DNA of 57,704 nucleotides from Streptomyces niveiscabiei (GTDB taxonomy: Bacteria; Actinomycetota; Actinomycetes; Streptomycetales; Streptomycetaceae), in the NCBI RefSeq assembly GCF_001419795.1, contig NZ_LIRL01000193.1, positions 1 through 57,704 of the forward strand, given 5' to 3'. The notes under the pieces are model-generated. The model searched no databases and was not told the DNA's origin. It saw only the letters and a list, made by a program, of their open reading frames with translations. How positions within the stretch are numbered: the first letter of the stretch is position 1; each line of letters begins with the position of its first letter. Shown here in pieces: positions 25,288-35,148 of this stretch. The position numbers and the translations under genes were made by a program.

Positions 25288-26742
25288 TCAGGCAGCCTCC
25301 ACGTCCGCGTCGGGCTTGAGGCGCGGGATCAGCAGGCCCGCAAGCGTGCCGAGGAACACCGTGCCCGCGGCGAAGTAGAAGGCGTTCTTGTAGCCCTGGT
25401 CCAGGTAGAACTGGGTGCCTTCGAGCACCTTGCCATCCTGGGCCAGGATCACGTACGTGAGCGTGGTGACCAGCGTGGTGACGACTCCGATCGACATCCA
25501 TTGAATGCCGCTGGCAATGGCCTGCTCCTCCGCTGAGACCGCCCGCATGATCAGGATCGGGATCACCGCGACGATCATGCCGAAGCCGATCGCGAAGAGG
25601 TTGCCCCACCAGATGAGCTCGGCGTTGGTGTAGTGGTAGGCCGCCTGAGCCAGGTAGCCGACGGTGGAGATCAGGCCGCCGAGGATCAGCGGGAGGCGCG
25701 CGTCGACCTTCCGCAGCAGCACCCCTGTGCCGAAGCCGACCGCGAGGATCAGGATGCTCGCCGGCAGGCCGATCACCGCCGCGTGAGTGGCGGTCATGCC
25801 CAGGCCGTCCGAGATGGTCGGGATCGCTGGGTAGAGCACCAGCAGCGAGGCGATGATGCCGGTGCCGAACAGTGCGCCGCCGATGAGAGCGGTGGCCAGT
25901 ATGACGGTCCACACCTTGCGACGGCCCAGCATGTCCAGGTGGACGAGTGGCTGGGCGATGCGCTTCTGGGAGACCACGAACAGGGCGATGGCGGCGAGGC
26001 CGCCGATGACGCAGCCGAGCGTGCCGGCGGAGGTCCAGCCCCAGTCGGTCCCCTGGCCGATGCCGTAGGTGAGCGCGGTCAGTCCGCCGCCGAGCAGCAG
26101 GCCGCCGATCCAGTCCATCCGGGCGGAGGGGTCGCGGTAGTTGGTCTTCGGCACGGCGAAGAGGATCAGCAGCAGGCCGATGGCGGTGGCCGCGACGATG
26201 GACCACAGCACCCCGCGGAAGCCGTAGTCGTCCAGGACCCAGCCGGTCAGGAACGGGCCGCCGATGGCGACGAAGGCGACGCCGCTGCCGACAATGCTGC
26301 TGGCCGTGCCGGCCTGCTTCGGCGGGAGGACCTCGCGGATGGTGGCGTAGGTGAGGGCGCCGATCGGCCCGTAGAAGCCGGCGATGCTGCGGCCGATCAG
26401 CATCATGGCGTAGTTGCCCGCGGAGGCGGCGATGATGTCGCCGACCAGGCCGATCAGGGTGATGGCGATCATCACCTGGCGCTTGCCGTACAGGTCGGCG
26501 GCCTTGATCACGAACGGCGTCAGCAGAGTGGAGACCAGTGCCGTGGACAGGATGAACCAGGCGATGTGAGTGGTCTGGAAGTGGATGGCCACGGACGCCT
26601 GCGCGTTGCCCGTCAGCATGCCGACGAGGGAGAGCAGCTGGGTGGGCCACAGCAGTGCGAGCGCGATGAGCGCGAAGCGCGCGCCGCGGACGGGGCTGGT
26701 GGCTTCGGCCGCAGGCGCGGCGGGGGCGAGTGAGGATGTCAC
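25288..26742 (-). CDS. MFS transporter, DHA2-like (14 membrane segments)
   Basis: A 484-residue major facilitator protein of DHA2-like size. The loop ADLYGKRQVMIAITLIGLVG and the motif-C-like GSGVAFVAIGGPFLTGWVLD (after IGRSIAGFYGPIGA) are typical. Membrane segments continue to the C-terminus (FAAGTVFLGTLAGLLIP). DHA2 members export drugs or metabolites by proton antiport. The start is the GTG at 26742, with GAGAGGG 9-10 bases upstream; a longer frame to 26826 is unlikely. It diverges from the alpha-L-rhamnosidase and converges on TetR, so it may export products or toxic aglycones released by the glycosidases, or import a glycoside. Confidence 0.88.
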   Translation of the reverse strand: MTSSLAPAAPAAEATSPVRGARFALIALALLWPTQLLSLVGMLTGNAQASVAIHFQTTHIAWFILSTALVSTLLTPFVIKAADLYGKRQVMIAITLIGLVGDIIAASAGNYAMMLIGRSIAGFYGPIGALTYATIREVLPPKQAGTASSIVGSGVAFVAIGGPFLTGWVLDDYGFRGVLWSIVAATAIGLLLILFAVPKTNYRDPSARMDWIGGLLLGGGLTALTYGIGQGTDWGWTSAGTLGCVIGGLAAIALFVVSQKRIAQPLVHLDMLGRRKVWTVILATALIGGALFGTGIIASLLVLYPAIPTISDGLGMTATHAAVIGLPASILILAVGFGTGVLLRKVDARLPLILGGLISTVGYLAQAAYHYTNAELIWWGNLFAIGFGMIVAVIPILIMRAVSAEEQAIASGIQWMSIGVVTTLVTTLTYVILAQDGKVLEGTQFYLDQGYKNAFYFAAGTVFLGTLAGLLIPRLKPDADVEAA

Positions 26743-27072
26743 GGCGGTGTGCCCTCTCGATGGATGGGCTCCGGTCGACGGAGCAACAGTAGGGCGTTGA
26801 ACCCGTTCAGTCGGCCGACGCCCCACCCCGGAATCCCGGAGGGGGCGGGATCGGGGGCGGTCATGGCGCGTTGCACTGGGTTAACGGAGCAGAAACCTAG
26901 CTCTGTTTGGGATTCGGCGCTAGGGTTGCCGCCAAGGAATCTCGCCGGTGTGCCGAGAGCCACCACCGGTAATTGAATCGTTCCATTCCTCAGTCGTCCT
27001 CAGTCGCCATCGTGATCGCCGCAACAGGCGTACGACGCCCGCGCACAGCCCCGACAGCAAGGAACAGACGCC
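26743..27072. promoter_or_regulatory. Divergent promoter region of MFS and GH78 genes
   Basis: 330 bp without a gene. It contains TAGGGT (26921-26926), a possible -10 box for the rhamnosidase, and an imperfect palindrome GAATCGTTCCATTC (26975-26988) that could be an operator. The region is less GC-rich than the flanking genes, as expected for a regulatory interval. No clear TetR-type palindrome was found. Confidence 0.4.
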
Positions 27073-29904
27073 GTGCCTGAAGCCCCTCTCCCCGCCCCTG
27101 CGGTCGCGCGCCTGCGGTTCGAGCACCACCGCGAGCCGCTCGGCATCGGCGAATCCCGCCCCCGCCTGTCGTGGACCACCCGGACCGAGCTGCCCGGATG
27201 GCGGCAGGCGGCCTACGAGATCCAGCGACTGGCCGCCCAGGGCGACGTGGTCGCCACGGCCGAGGCCGAAAGCGACGAGTCGGTCCTGGTCGCCTGGCCT
27301 TTCGACGCCCTCGGTTCGCGGGAGCGCGTGGGTGTGCGGGTACGTGTCCGGGGCGCGGACGGAGCCTGGTCGGGCTGGAGCGAACCGGCCTTCGCCGAGA
27401 CCGGGCTGCTGCACCCCGGCGACTGGCAGGCCCGCTTCGTGAGTGCCGACTGGGACGAGGACGCGCAGCAGGACCAGCCGGCCACCCACCTGCGCCGCCG
27501 CTTCACGATCCGCCCCGGTGTCGCAGCCGCCCGTCTGTATGCGACCGCGCACGGCGTCTACGAGGCGGAGCTCAACGGCTCCCCGGTCGGCGACCACGTC
27601 CTCGCCCCGGGCTGGACCACGTACGGCAAGCGCCTGCGCTACCAGACCTACGACGTGACCGATCTCCTGCGGGTCGGCGGGAACAATCTGACCGCTCTTC
27701 TCGCGGACGGCTGGTACCGCGGCCGCCTCGGCTTCACCGGCGACAAGCGCGCCGTCTACGGCGACCGGCTGGCCTGGCTGGCCCAGCTGGAGATCCGCTA
27801 CACCGACGGCACCACCGACACCGTGACCACCGACGCGGACGGCCGCTGGCAGGCCGCCCAGGGCCCGATCCGCCGCAGCAGCCTCTACGACGGCGAGACC
27901 CACGACGCCCGCGTCGAGCCCACCGACTGGCGGGGCGTGCGCGTCGAGGAGAGTGACCCGGCGACGCTCGTCGCCCCCGTCGGCCCGCCCGTCCGCCGGA
28001 TCGAGGAGCTGGCACCGATGGCCGTCACCACCTCGCCCTCGGGCAGGACGATCGTCGACTTCGGCCAGAACCTGGTCGGCCGTCTGCGTCTGACGGTGAC
28101 CGGTGAGGCCGGGCAGGAGGTCGTGCTGCGCCATGCCGAGGTGCTCGAGGACGGCGAGCTGGCCTGCGCACCGCTGCGCAGCGCGCAGGCCACCGACCGC
28201 TACATCCTGCGCGGCGGCGCTGCGGAGACCTTCGAGCCGCGGTTCACCTTCCACGGCTTCCGCTACGCCGAGATCACCGGCTGGCCGGGCGAACTGAACC
28301 CCGACGACCTGCGTGCCGTGGTGATCCACTCCGATCTGGAGCGCACCGGCACCTTCGAAAGCTCCGACGAGCTGCTCGACCGCCTGCACCAGAACGTCGT
28401 CTGGGGCATGCGCGGCAACTTCCTCGACGTCCCGACCGACTGCCCGCAACGCGACGAGCGCCTGGGCTGGACCGGCGACATCCAGGTCTTCGCCCCCACC
28501 GCCGCCTACCTGTACGACAGTGCCGGCTTCCTCACCTCGTGGCTCGCCGACCTCGCCGCCGACCAGGGTGAGACCGGCGGGGTCCCGTTCGTGGTGCCCA
28601 AGTGCGTCGACGGCGCCGACACCCCGACCGCCGCGTGGGGCGACGCCGCCACGGTCGTGCCCTGGGTGCTCCACCGCGCCTACGGCGACCTCGGCGTGCT
28701 CGCGGCCCAGTTCGAGAGCATGCGCGGCTGGGTCGACCACGTCGCCTCGCTGGCCGGGGAGTCACGCCTGTGGGACAGCGGCTTCCAGTTCGGCGACTGG
28801 CTGGACCCGAACGCCCCGCCAGGACGCCCGGACCAGGCGCGTACCCCCGGCGAGATCGTGGCCACCGCCTACTTCGCCCGCTCTGCCGAGGTCGTCGCCC
28901 GGTCGGCGCGGTTGCTCGGCCGCGAGGCGGACGCCGTCCGCTACGGCGCTCTCGCCGCCGAGGTCCGGCAGGCGTTCGCCTCCGAGTACGTCACCGGCGC
29001 GGGCCGGATGATGGCGGACGCCCCGACCGCCTACGCGCTGGCGCTCCAGTTCGCGCTGCTGCCCGACCAGACGCAGCGCGCGCACGCCGGCAAGCGGCTG
29101 GCCGGCCTGGTCCGCGCCGGCGGCTACAAGATCAGCACCGGCTTCGTCGGCACGCCCCTGATCTGCGACGCCCTCGCCGAGACCGGCCACCTGGACGCGG
29201 CCTACCGACTGCTGCTGCAGACCGAGCAGCCGTCCTGGCTCTACCCCGTCACCCAGGGTGCGACCACCATCTGGGAGCGGTGGGACAGCCTGCTGCCCGA
29301 CGGCAAGGTCAACCCCAGCGGCATGACCTCGTTCAATCACTATGCGCTCGGCGCCGTCGCCGACTGGCTGCACCGCTCCGTCGCCGGGCTGGCCCCCGCC
29401 GAGCCCGGCTACCGGAAACTGCGCCTGGCACCGCGCCCCGGCGGCGGGCTGACCCGAGCGCAGGCGGCGCTGCTCACCCCCTACGGCCGCGCGGAGATCG
29501 CCTGGCGTCTGGACGGCGAGGAGCTTCACATCACCGCGCTCGTCCCGCCCAACGCCACCGCCGTGGTGGACCTGCCGGGCCCGGCAGGCTCGCCGTTCGA
29601 CGTCACCGCAGGTCATCACACCTGGACCGTTCACCTGCCGGCGCCGGCGCAGCCCAGCGGTCCCATCACTCTGGACACCACGCTGGGCGAGCTGATGGAC
29701 CGTCCGGGGGCCATGGAAATCTTCACCGACACTCTGATCCGCTACTTCCCCGAGGCCGCGGCATACATCGATCAGTCCGACACCGAGTCCGGCGAGACGA
29801 CGATCCGCGACGCGGCCGCCATGGTGCCCGGCGGTCCCAAGTTCCTCCTCGATCTTGAGGAGCAGTACGCCGCCTTCAACGCCGCTGGACCGAGCGAAAA
29901 CTGA
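27073..29904 (+). CDS. Alpha-L-rhamnosidase, GH78
   Basis: A 943-residue glycoside hydrolase of family 78, which releases terminal L-rhamnose from flavonoid, saponin or polysaccharide rhamnosides. Order: N-terminal fibronectin-like region (LRFEHHREPLGIGESRPRLS), beta-sandwich with LYATAHGVYEAELNG and AEVLEDGEL, then the (alpha/alpha)6 barrel. The barrel signature DCPQRDERLGWTGD (about 455-468) carries the acidic catalytic residues, and GATTIWERWDS (near 734) the second glutamate. A C-terminal beta domain follows. The last 75 residues (from ITLDTTLGELMDRPGAMEIF) are an extra small helical tail. There is no signal peptide, so it acts on imported glycosides. The start is a GTG with AAGGAAC upstream. 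Confidence 0.93.
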   Translation: MPEAPLPAPAVARLRFEHHREPLGIGESRPRLSWTTRTELPGWRQAAYEIQRLAAQGDVVATAEAESDESVLVAWPFDALGSRERVGVRVRVRGADGAWSGWSEPAFAETGLLHPGDWQARFVSADWDEDAQQDQPATHLRRRFTIRPGVAAARLYATAHGVYEAELNGSPVGDHVLAPGWTTYGKRLRYQTYDVTDLLRVGGNNLTALLADGWYRGRLGFTGDKRAVYGDRLAWLAQLEIRYTDGTTDTVTTDADGRWQAAQGPIRRSSLYDGETHDARVEPTDWRGVRVEESDPATLVAPVGPPVRRIEELAPMAVTTSPSGRTIVDFGQNLVGRLRLTVTGEAGQEVVLRHAEVLEDGELACAPLRSAQATDRYILRGGAAETFEPRFTFHGFRYAEITGWPGELNPDDLRAVVIHSDLERTGTFESSDELLDRLHQNVVWGMRGNFLDVPTDCPQRDERLGWTGDIQVFAPTAAYLYDSAGFLTSWLADLAADQGETGGVPFVVPKCVDGADTPTAAWGDAATVVPWVLHRAYGDLGVLAAQFESMRGWVDHVASLAGESRLWDSGFQFGDWLDPNAPPGRPDQARTPGEIVATAYFARSAEVVARSARLLGREADAVRYGALAAEVRQAFASEYVTGAGRMMADAPTAYALALQFALLPDQTQRAHAGKRLAGLVRAGGYKISTGFVGTPLICDALAETGHLDAAYRLLLQTEQPSWLYPVTQGATTIWERWDSLLPDGKVNPSGMTSFNHYALGAVADWLHRSVAGLAPAEPGYRKLRLAPRPGGGLTRAQAALLTPYGRAEIAWRLDGEELHITALVPPNATAVVDLPGPAGSPFDVTAGHHTWTVHLPAPAQPSGPITLDTTLGELMDRPGAMEIFTDTLIRYFPEAAAYIDQSDTESGETTIRDAAAMVPGGPKFLLDLEEQYAAFNAAGPSEN

Positions 29905-29986
29905 CGTACCAGCAGGTAGATCGCTTGCAGGCAGGGATCGCTTTCCGCCCCCTGCACTCCCCTCTCTCCGCTGACTTGGGGGCCCC

Positions 29987-30964
29987 ATGCCCAGCAAGAC
30001 CCACGAGTGGCTTTCCGGACTGGTCACAGCCGGTCGGGCCGCCACACAACCCACGCTCGCCCAGGAGCGCGAGAACGCCGTCCGCTTCGCGGCGACGATG
30101 CCGAGACCGGCCGGCGTGATCGAGGACGCGTTCCCCGGCCTGACGGGCGCGCTGCTTTTCAGCCCGCCGGAGCCGCGCGAGGACCTGGTCATCCTCCACA
30201 TCCACGGCGGCGGCTTCCGCACGGGCACCGCGGCCCAGGCGCGGGCCGCGGCCGGCCTCCTGGCGTTGCGTCTGAACACCCGAACCGTGGCGCCCGAGTA
30301 CCGACTCGCACCTGAACACCCCTTCCCAGCCGGGCTCGACGACTGCGAACACGCCTACGAAGCCGTCCGGGCCACCTATCCGACGGCCCGGATCGTCGTG
30401 GTCGGCGAGTCGGCGGGAGCTGGTCTTGCCGCCTCGCTCCTGCTGCGCCGCCGCGACGCAGGCGACGGCGCACCCGTGGCCGGAGCGCTCTGGTCCGGCG
30501 TGTTCGACCTGCGCGCGGAAAACCTGGCATCAGGGAGTTGGGCCGCGAACGCCGCCACCGACGCCATGATCACCCCCTGGCTCGGCCCGCAGATGGCCGC
30601 CGACTACCTCGCCGGACACAGCCCCGAGGATCCGCAAGCCTGCCCCGCACTCGCCGACCTCACCGGTCTGCCCCCGCTGATGATCCTGGCCTCAGGGTCC
30701 GAGTTGCTGCGTGACGACTCGGTCGCCTTGGCCACACGTGCCGCCGGCTGCGGCGTGGAGACAGTGCTGGAACTCTGGCCGCACATGCACCACGCCTGGC
30801 CCGTCTTCGGCTCCCTGCTGCCCGAAGCGCTCGAAGCCCTCGACCGCACCGCTGAGTTCATCCGCCGCGTGGACGCGGGCCGCTGCGTGGACGGTTCAGC
30901 CCTGACGGACGACCCGGCGATCCTCGCCCTGATGGAGACCTCCCAGGAACAGGCGGAGGTGTGA
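29987..30964 (+). CDS. Alpha/beta hydrolase fold-3 esterase (HSL family)
   Basis: A 325-residue esterase of the hormone-sensitive-lipase family. The oxyanion motif is ILHIHGGGFRTG, followed by VAPEYRLAPEHPFPAGLDDC, the nucleophile elbow VVGESAGAGLA (Ser near 143) and the acid/histidine region ASGSELLRDDS with WPHMHHAWP. It lacks a signal peptide. It follows the rhamnosidase by 82 bp and ends 3 bases before the carboxylesterase ATG, so it belongs to the glycoside operon, where it could remove acyl groups from acylated glycosides. Confidence 0.9.
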   Translation: MPSKTHEWLSGLVTAGRAATQPTLAQERENAVRFAATMPRPAGVIEDAFPGLTGALLFSPPEPREDLVILHIHGGGFRTGTAAQARAAAGLLALRLNTRTVAPEYRLAPEHPFPAGLDDCEHAYEAVRATYPTARIVVVGESAGAGLAASLLLRRRDAGDGAPVAGALWSGVFDLRAENLASGSWAANAATDAMITPWLGPQMAADYLAGHSPEDPQACPALADLTGLPPLMILASGSELLRDDSVALATRAAGCGVETVLELWPHMHHAWPVFGSLLPEALEALDRTAEFIRRVDAGRCVDGSALTDDPAILALMETSQEQAEV

Positions 30965-30967
30965 CAC

Positions 30968-32539
30968 ATGAGTGAATCCGCTCAGTTCCCGATGGTCCGC
31001 ACGAGCCACGGGTCAGTGCGAGGAACCCGCTGGGGCGATACAGGCGGAATCTTCGCCGGCATCCCCTTCGCCGCTCCGCCCATCGGCCCCCTGCGACTGC
31101 GTCCGCCCGCGCCCGTCGCCGCCTGGACCGGTGTCCGCGACAGTGTCGCCTTCCCCGCAGCCCCGGCACAGCGATATCCCCTGATGGACCCCTCCACTCA
31201 AGGAAGCCTCGCCGCGCTCGATCCGCGTGCACGAGCCATCGCTACGGCGCTCGGCGCACAAACCGGCCCATCAGCCGAGGACTGCCTCTACCTGAACCTG
31301 TGGACCCCCGAGCTGACCAGCCGACGCCCCGTACTCGTCTGGATCTACGGCGGCGGCTTCGAGACCGGCTCCGCGTCACCCCCGGCCTTCGACGGCGCTG
31401 CCCTGTCCCGGCTGACCGGCGCCGTGGTCGTAGCCGTCAACTACCGCGTAGGGGCGCTGGGATGGCTGCTTCCCACAGGGCCGGGCAGCGAGCGGTTCGC
31501 CGACAGCGCCAACCTCGGACTCCAGGACCAGGCGGCCGGACTCCGCTGGGTCCGGGACAATGTCGCCGCCTTCGGCGGTGATCCCGACAACGTCACGGTC
31601 GCCGGGAACTCGGCCGGGGCCTTCAGCATCGGCGCCCTGCTCAGCCTTCCCGCCGCCGCAGGCACCTTCCACAAGGCGATCCTGCACAGTGGCAGCACCG
31701 GTCGCGTCTACCGCCGCGAGGCCGCATCCGCGGTGACCCAGGATCTACTTTCCGCCGTCGGCGTCAGGAACTTCGAAAGTCTGACCGACGTCCCACTCCA
31801 TCGGATCCTCGACGCGCAGAGCGCTGTCATCCCCTCGGACATCGGCCTGCGCCACCTCCCCGACGGACACGGCTGGGGCATCGTCCACGACGGCCAGGTA
31901 CTTCCCCACCACCCACACCAGGCAGTCCGGGCAGGGGCGGCGAAGCACATTCCGCTGCTCATCGGCGCCAACGACGACGAGGCACGCATGTACGCCTCCT
32001 TCGGCGCCGACTCGTTCCGCCCCACCGACGAGGCAGCCCTCATCGCCGAGATGCGCCGGGCAGAACTCGCCGACCCCCACGGACTGCTGGACGCCTACCG
32101 TGCGCGCGGTCTACCGGCCACCGACCAACTCGGCGGGCCCACGGACGATCTCCTGGAGCTGCGCACCCGTTTCCTCGGCGACGCGATCTACCGCGTGCCG
32201 TCGGCCCGTCTGGCACGGGCCCAGACCGCGGCGGGCGGTCGCGTCCACACATACCTGATCTCCGCCGAGCCGTTCGGTCCGGGCAGCAGCGCCTTCCACG
32301 GGGCGGAACTGATCTACCTGGGCGACAAACTGACAGCACTGGACATCGACACCCCGGGCAATCAAGCGATCCGCGAGGAACTCACCACCGCCTGGAGCCA
32401 GTTCCTGGCAACGGGCGAGCCCGGCTGGCCCGCCTTCGACTCCGCCCAGCCCGAGAGCACCCGGCTCATCGGCGGTGCCGTCACCTTCGTGACCGAACCT
32501 GCCCACGACATCGCCGGCTACTGGATCCATGACTCCTGA
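30968..32539 (+). CDS. Type-B carboxylesterase
   Basis: A 523-residue carboxylesterase/lipase of the type B family. Conserved segments in order: GIPFAAPPIGPLRLRPPAP, EDCLYLNLWTPE, oxyanion loop VWIYGGGFETGS, the nucleophile motif VAGNSAGAFSIGALLS (Ser near 218, usual GESAGG changed to GNSAGA), and the late FHGAELIYLG with the catalytic histidine. The glutamate before the nucleophile serine is replaced by Asn, which is seen in some esterases. The start ATG is preceded by GGAGG overlapping the upstream gene end, indicating coupling. Likely a cytoplasmic esterase for aryl or acyl esters. Confidence 0.9.
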   Translation: MSESAQFPMVRTSHGSVRGTRWGDTGGIFAGIPFAAPPIGPLRLRPPAPVAAWTGVRDSVAFPAAPAQRYPLMDPSTQGSLAALDPRARAIATALGAQTGPSAEDCLYLNLWTPELTSRRPVLVWIYGGGFETGSASPPAFDGAALSRLTGAVVVAVNYRVGALGWLLPTGPGSERFADSANLGLQDQAAGLRWVRDNVAAFGGDPDNVTVAGNSAGAFSIGALLSLPAAAGTFHKAILHSGSTGRVYRREAASAVTQDLLSAVGVRNFESLTDVPLHRILDAQSAVIPSDIGLRHLPDGHGWGIVHDGQVLPHHPHQAVRAGAAKHIPLLIGANDDEARMYASFGADSFRPTDEAALIAEMRRAELADPHGLLDAYRARGLPATDQLGGPTDDLLELRTRFLGDAIYRVPSARLARAQTAAGGRVHTYLISAEPFGPGSSAFHGAELIYLGDKLTALDIDTPGNQAIREELTTAWSQFLATGEPGWPAFDSAQPESTRLIGGAVTFVTEPAHDIAGYWIHDS

Positions 32540-32602
32540 CGCCCCACCACGCCGCTTGCCCCCCGCTCGCCGCCCGTCGCCCGCGCAAGGCTGCGAAGGA
32601 GG

Positions 32603-32790
32603 CGCGAGCTCGACGCCGCAATGCGCCGGATCACCGACCAGGCCGACGCCCGGTACGTCGACCTGTGGCAGGCCCTCGCCGACCACCACGGCGGCCTGCG
32701 CAGCTAGTACACCCACGACGACCTCACCTGAACGGACCCGGCTACCGCGCCTGGGCCCAGACCTTGCGGCCGCTCCCTGCGGACGCCGCG
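32603..32790 (+). pseudogene. Relic of a GDSL/SGNH esterase C-terminus
   Basis: The translation RELDAAMRRITDQADARYVD continues with LWQALADHHGGLRS, then an in-frame TAG (32705-32707), then YTHDDL, and after a one-base deletion HLNGPGYRAWAQTLRPL. The DDLHLNGPGYRAW stretch is the terminal catalytic block (DxxH) of SGNH/GDSL esterases. Only about 60 residues remain, with a nonsense change and a frameshift, so it is not functional. It lies between the carboxylesterase and the GH3 gene and suggests that another esterase was once part of this operon. Confidence 0.8.
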
Positions 32791-32817
32791 CGTAGAACAA
32801 CGAAGGAGAACCCCCCC

Positions 32818-35148
32818 ATGACAACCACCCCCGACACGATTCCGAACGACGCCGGCACCCGGACGACGCAGGACGAGACGCGCTACCGCGACGTCGGCCT
32901 CTCCGTCGAGGACCGGGTGAGCGATCTGCTGGCCCGCATGACCCTGGAGGAGAAGGCCGGCCAGCTCACCCAGTTCTTCTACATGGGCACCGGCGAGCCG
33001 ATCCCCGACGACTTCGACATCGAGTCCCTGCCGCCCGAGCACCGTGCCTTCGTCTCGCAGCCCCACGACGTCGAGGCCGCGGTCTCCCGCGGCGGCGCCG
33101 GGTCGCTGTTGTTCGTCAAGGACCCCGCCCTGGGCAACCGACTGCAGCGCCGCGCCGTCGAGGACACCCGGCTGGGCATCCCGCTGCTGTTCGGCAACGA
33201 CGTGATCCACGGGCTGCGCACGGTCTTTCCCGTGCCGATCGCGATGGCCGCGAGCTGGGACACGGACGCCGCCGAGGCGGCGCAGGTCGTCGCGGCCCGC
33301 GAGGCGCGCGCGGTGGGGATCCGCTGGACGTTCGCACCCATGATCGACATCGCCCGCGACCCTCGCTGGGGCCGCATCGTCGAGGGGGCCGGGGAGGACC
33401 CGGTGCTCGCCGCGGCCATGGCCGCGGCGCAGGTCCGCGGGTTCCAGGGCGACCTCGGAGCCGAGAGCGTCCTTGCCGGAGCGAAGCACTTCCTGGGGTA
33501 CGGTGCCGCCCGCGGCGGGCGCGACTACGACGACGCCGACATCTCCGACGCCGAGTTGCGCAACGTGTACCTGCCGCCCTTCCGCGCCGCGATCGAAGCG
33601 GGCGCCGCCAACGTCATGAGCGCCTACATGGACCTCAACGGTGTGCCGGCCTCCGCGAACCGGTGGCTGCTGAGCGACCTGCTGCGCGACGAACTGCACT
33701 TCGACGGCTGGGTCGTCTCGGACGCCAACGCCGTGCAGTCGCTGGAGATACAGCACTTCGCGAAGGACCAGCAGGACGCCGCCGCTCGGGCGCTGAACGC
33801 GGGGCTCGACATGGAGATGTGCACCTTCAGCCCGGCGTTCGACCACCTCCCGCAGGCGGTGCGCGACGGGCTGGTCACCGTGCAGGCGCTGGACACCGCC
33901 GTGTCACGGGTGCTCGCGGTGAAGTTCCGGCTCGGCCTGTTCGAGAGCCCCTACACCGACGAGGACGCGGCACCCGCGGTCCTGAACGCCGCGGCGCACC
34001 GTGATGTCGCCCGGGACGCGGCCGAGCGCACCCTCGTCCTCCTCAAGAACGACGCGGCCACGCTGCCCCTGCGGCCCGAGCAGCTCACCGGCGTCGCCGT
34101 CATCGGCCGGCTCGCCGACTCCCGGCGCGACACGCTCGGACCGTGGGTGCTCGACCACGACACCTCCGAGACGGTCACGATCCTCGACGGGCTGCGGGCC
34201 CGGCTCGGGGACGGCATCCGGGTCGAGTATGCGGCCGGGACCGGTGCCCCCGAGCGGCTGCACCCGTCACCGTTCGACGTCCTGGACCCCACGGTCGTCC
34301 CGACCCCGCCCGACCTGGACGAGGACGCCGAGATCGAGCGCGCCGTCGCCGCCGCCCGGGACGCCGACGTCGCGATCGTGGTCGTCGGGCAGCCGCAGAA
34401 CCAGATCGGCGAGAAGGCATCGACCTCCACGCTCGACCTCCCTGGCCGTCAGCTCGAGCAGCTGCAGCGCGTCGCCGCGACCGGCACGCCCGTGGTCCTG
34501 GTGGTTCTGTCGGGCCGTCCGCTGGACCTGCGGTGGGCGCACGAGCACGTCCCCGCCATCGTGCAGGCGTGGTATCCGGGGACACGCGGGGGCGAAGCGG
34601 TCGCCTCCATGCTGGTGGGTGACGTCTCGCCCGCCGGCCGGCTGCCCTTCACATGGCCCCGCCACGTCGGCCAGGTGCCGCTCGTGTATTCGCACTACCG
34701 GACCTTCCTGCCGCAGGAACAGCACGCCCGGTACTACGAGGACGACGGTGCACCCCTGTACCCGTTCGGCCACGGCCTGTCCTACGCCACGTTCACGTAC
34801 ACGAACCTCCGGGTCGACCGGACGTCCATGACCGGCGGCCGCGACACCGCAACCGTGTCGGTCGACGTCACCAATACCTCTGAGCGCGACGCCGACGAGG
34901 TCGTGCAGCTCTACGTCCACCAGCGCTACGGCTGGTCGTCGCGGCCCGTGCGGGAGCTCAAGGGCTTCGAGCGAGTCCCGGTCCCCGCGGGCACAACCAC
35001 CACCGTGAGCTTCGAGCTCGGCCCCGACCAGCTCCGTTACTGGAGCGCCGCGACCCGCACGTACCAGCTCGACGCCACCGTCCTCGACCTCTGGGTCGGC
35101 GGCAGTTCCACCGCCGAGCTCACGACCACCCTGGAGGTGACCCGATGA
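32818..35148 (+). CDS. Beta-glucosidase-like glycoside hydrolase, GH3
   Basis: A 776-residue family 3 glycoside hydrolase. The N-terminal TIM-barrel domain has LLARMTLEEKAGQLTQF, the substrate-binding GAKHFLGYGA and the nucleophile Asp302 in WVVSDANAV. The second alpha/beta domain has RTLVLLKNDAATLPL and a candidate acid/base Glu532 in NQIGEKAST before LDLPGRQ. The C-terminal fibronectin-III-like domain (about 650-770) has YPFGHGLSYATF and ELKGFERVPVPAG. The start is ATG 32818 with GAAGGAG upstream; there is no signal peptide. Its stop overlaps the GH2 ATG (ATGA). Substrate is probably a beta-glucoside or beta-xyloside after rhamnose removal. Confidence 0.92.
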   Translation: MTTTPDTIPNDAGTRTTQDETRYRDVGLSVEDRVSDLLARMTLEEKAGQLTQFFYMGTGEPIPDDFDIESLPPEHRAFVSQPHDVEAAVSRGGAGSLLFVKDPALGNRLQRRAVEDTRLGIPLLFGNDVIHGLRTVFPVPIAMAASWDTDAAEAAQVVAAREARAVGIRWTFAPMIDIARDPRWGRIVEGAGEDPVLAAAMAAAQVRGFQGDLGAESVLAGAKHFLGYGAARGGRDYDDADISDAELRNVYLPPFRAAIEAGAANVMSAYMDLNGVPASANRWLLSDLLRDELHFDGWVVSDANAVQSLEIQHFAKDQQDAAARALNAGLDMEMCTFSPAFDHLPQAVRDGLVTVQALDTAVSRVLAVKFRLGLFESPYTDEDAAPAVLNAAAHRDVARDAAERTLVLLKNDAATLPLRPEQLTGVAVIGRLADSRRDTLGPWVLDHDTSETVTILDGLRARLGDGIRVEYAAGTGAPERLHPSPFDVLDPTVVPTPPDLDEDAEIERAVAAARDADVAIVVVGQPQNQIGEKASTSTLDLPGRQLEQLQRVAATGTPVVLVVLSGRPLDLRWAHEHVPAIVQAWYPGTRGGEAVASMLVGDVSPAGRLPFTWPRHVGQVPLVYSHYRTFLPQEQHARYYEDDGAPLYPFGHGLSYATFTYTNLRVDRTSMTGGRDTATVSVDVTNTSERDADEVVQLYVHQRYGWSSRPVRELKGFERVPVPAGTTTTVSFELGPDQLRYWSAATRTYQLDATVLDLWVGGSSTAELTTTLEVTR

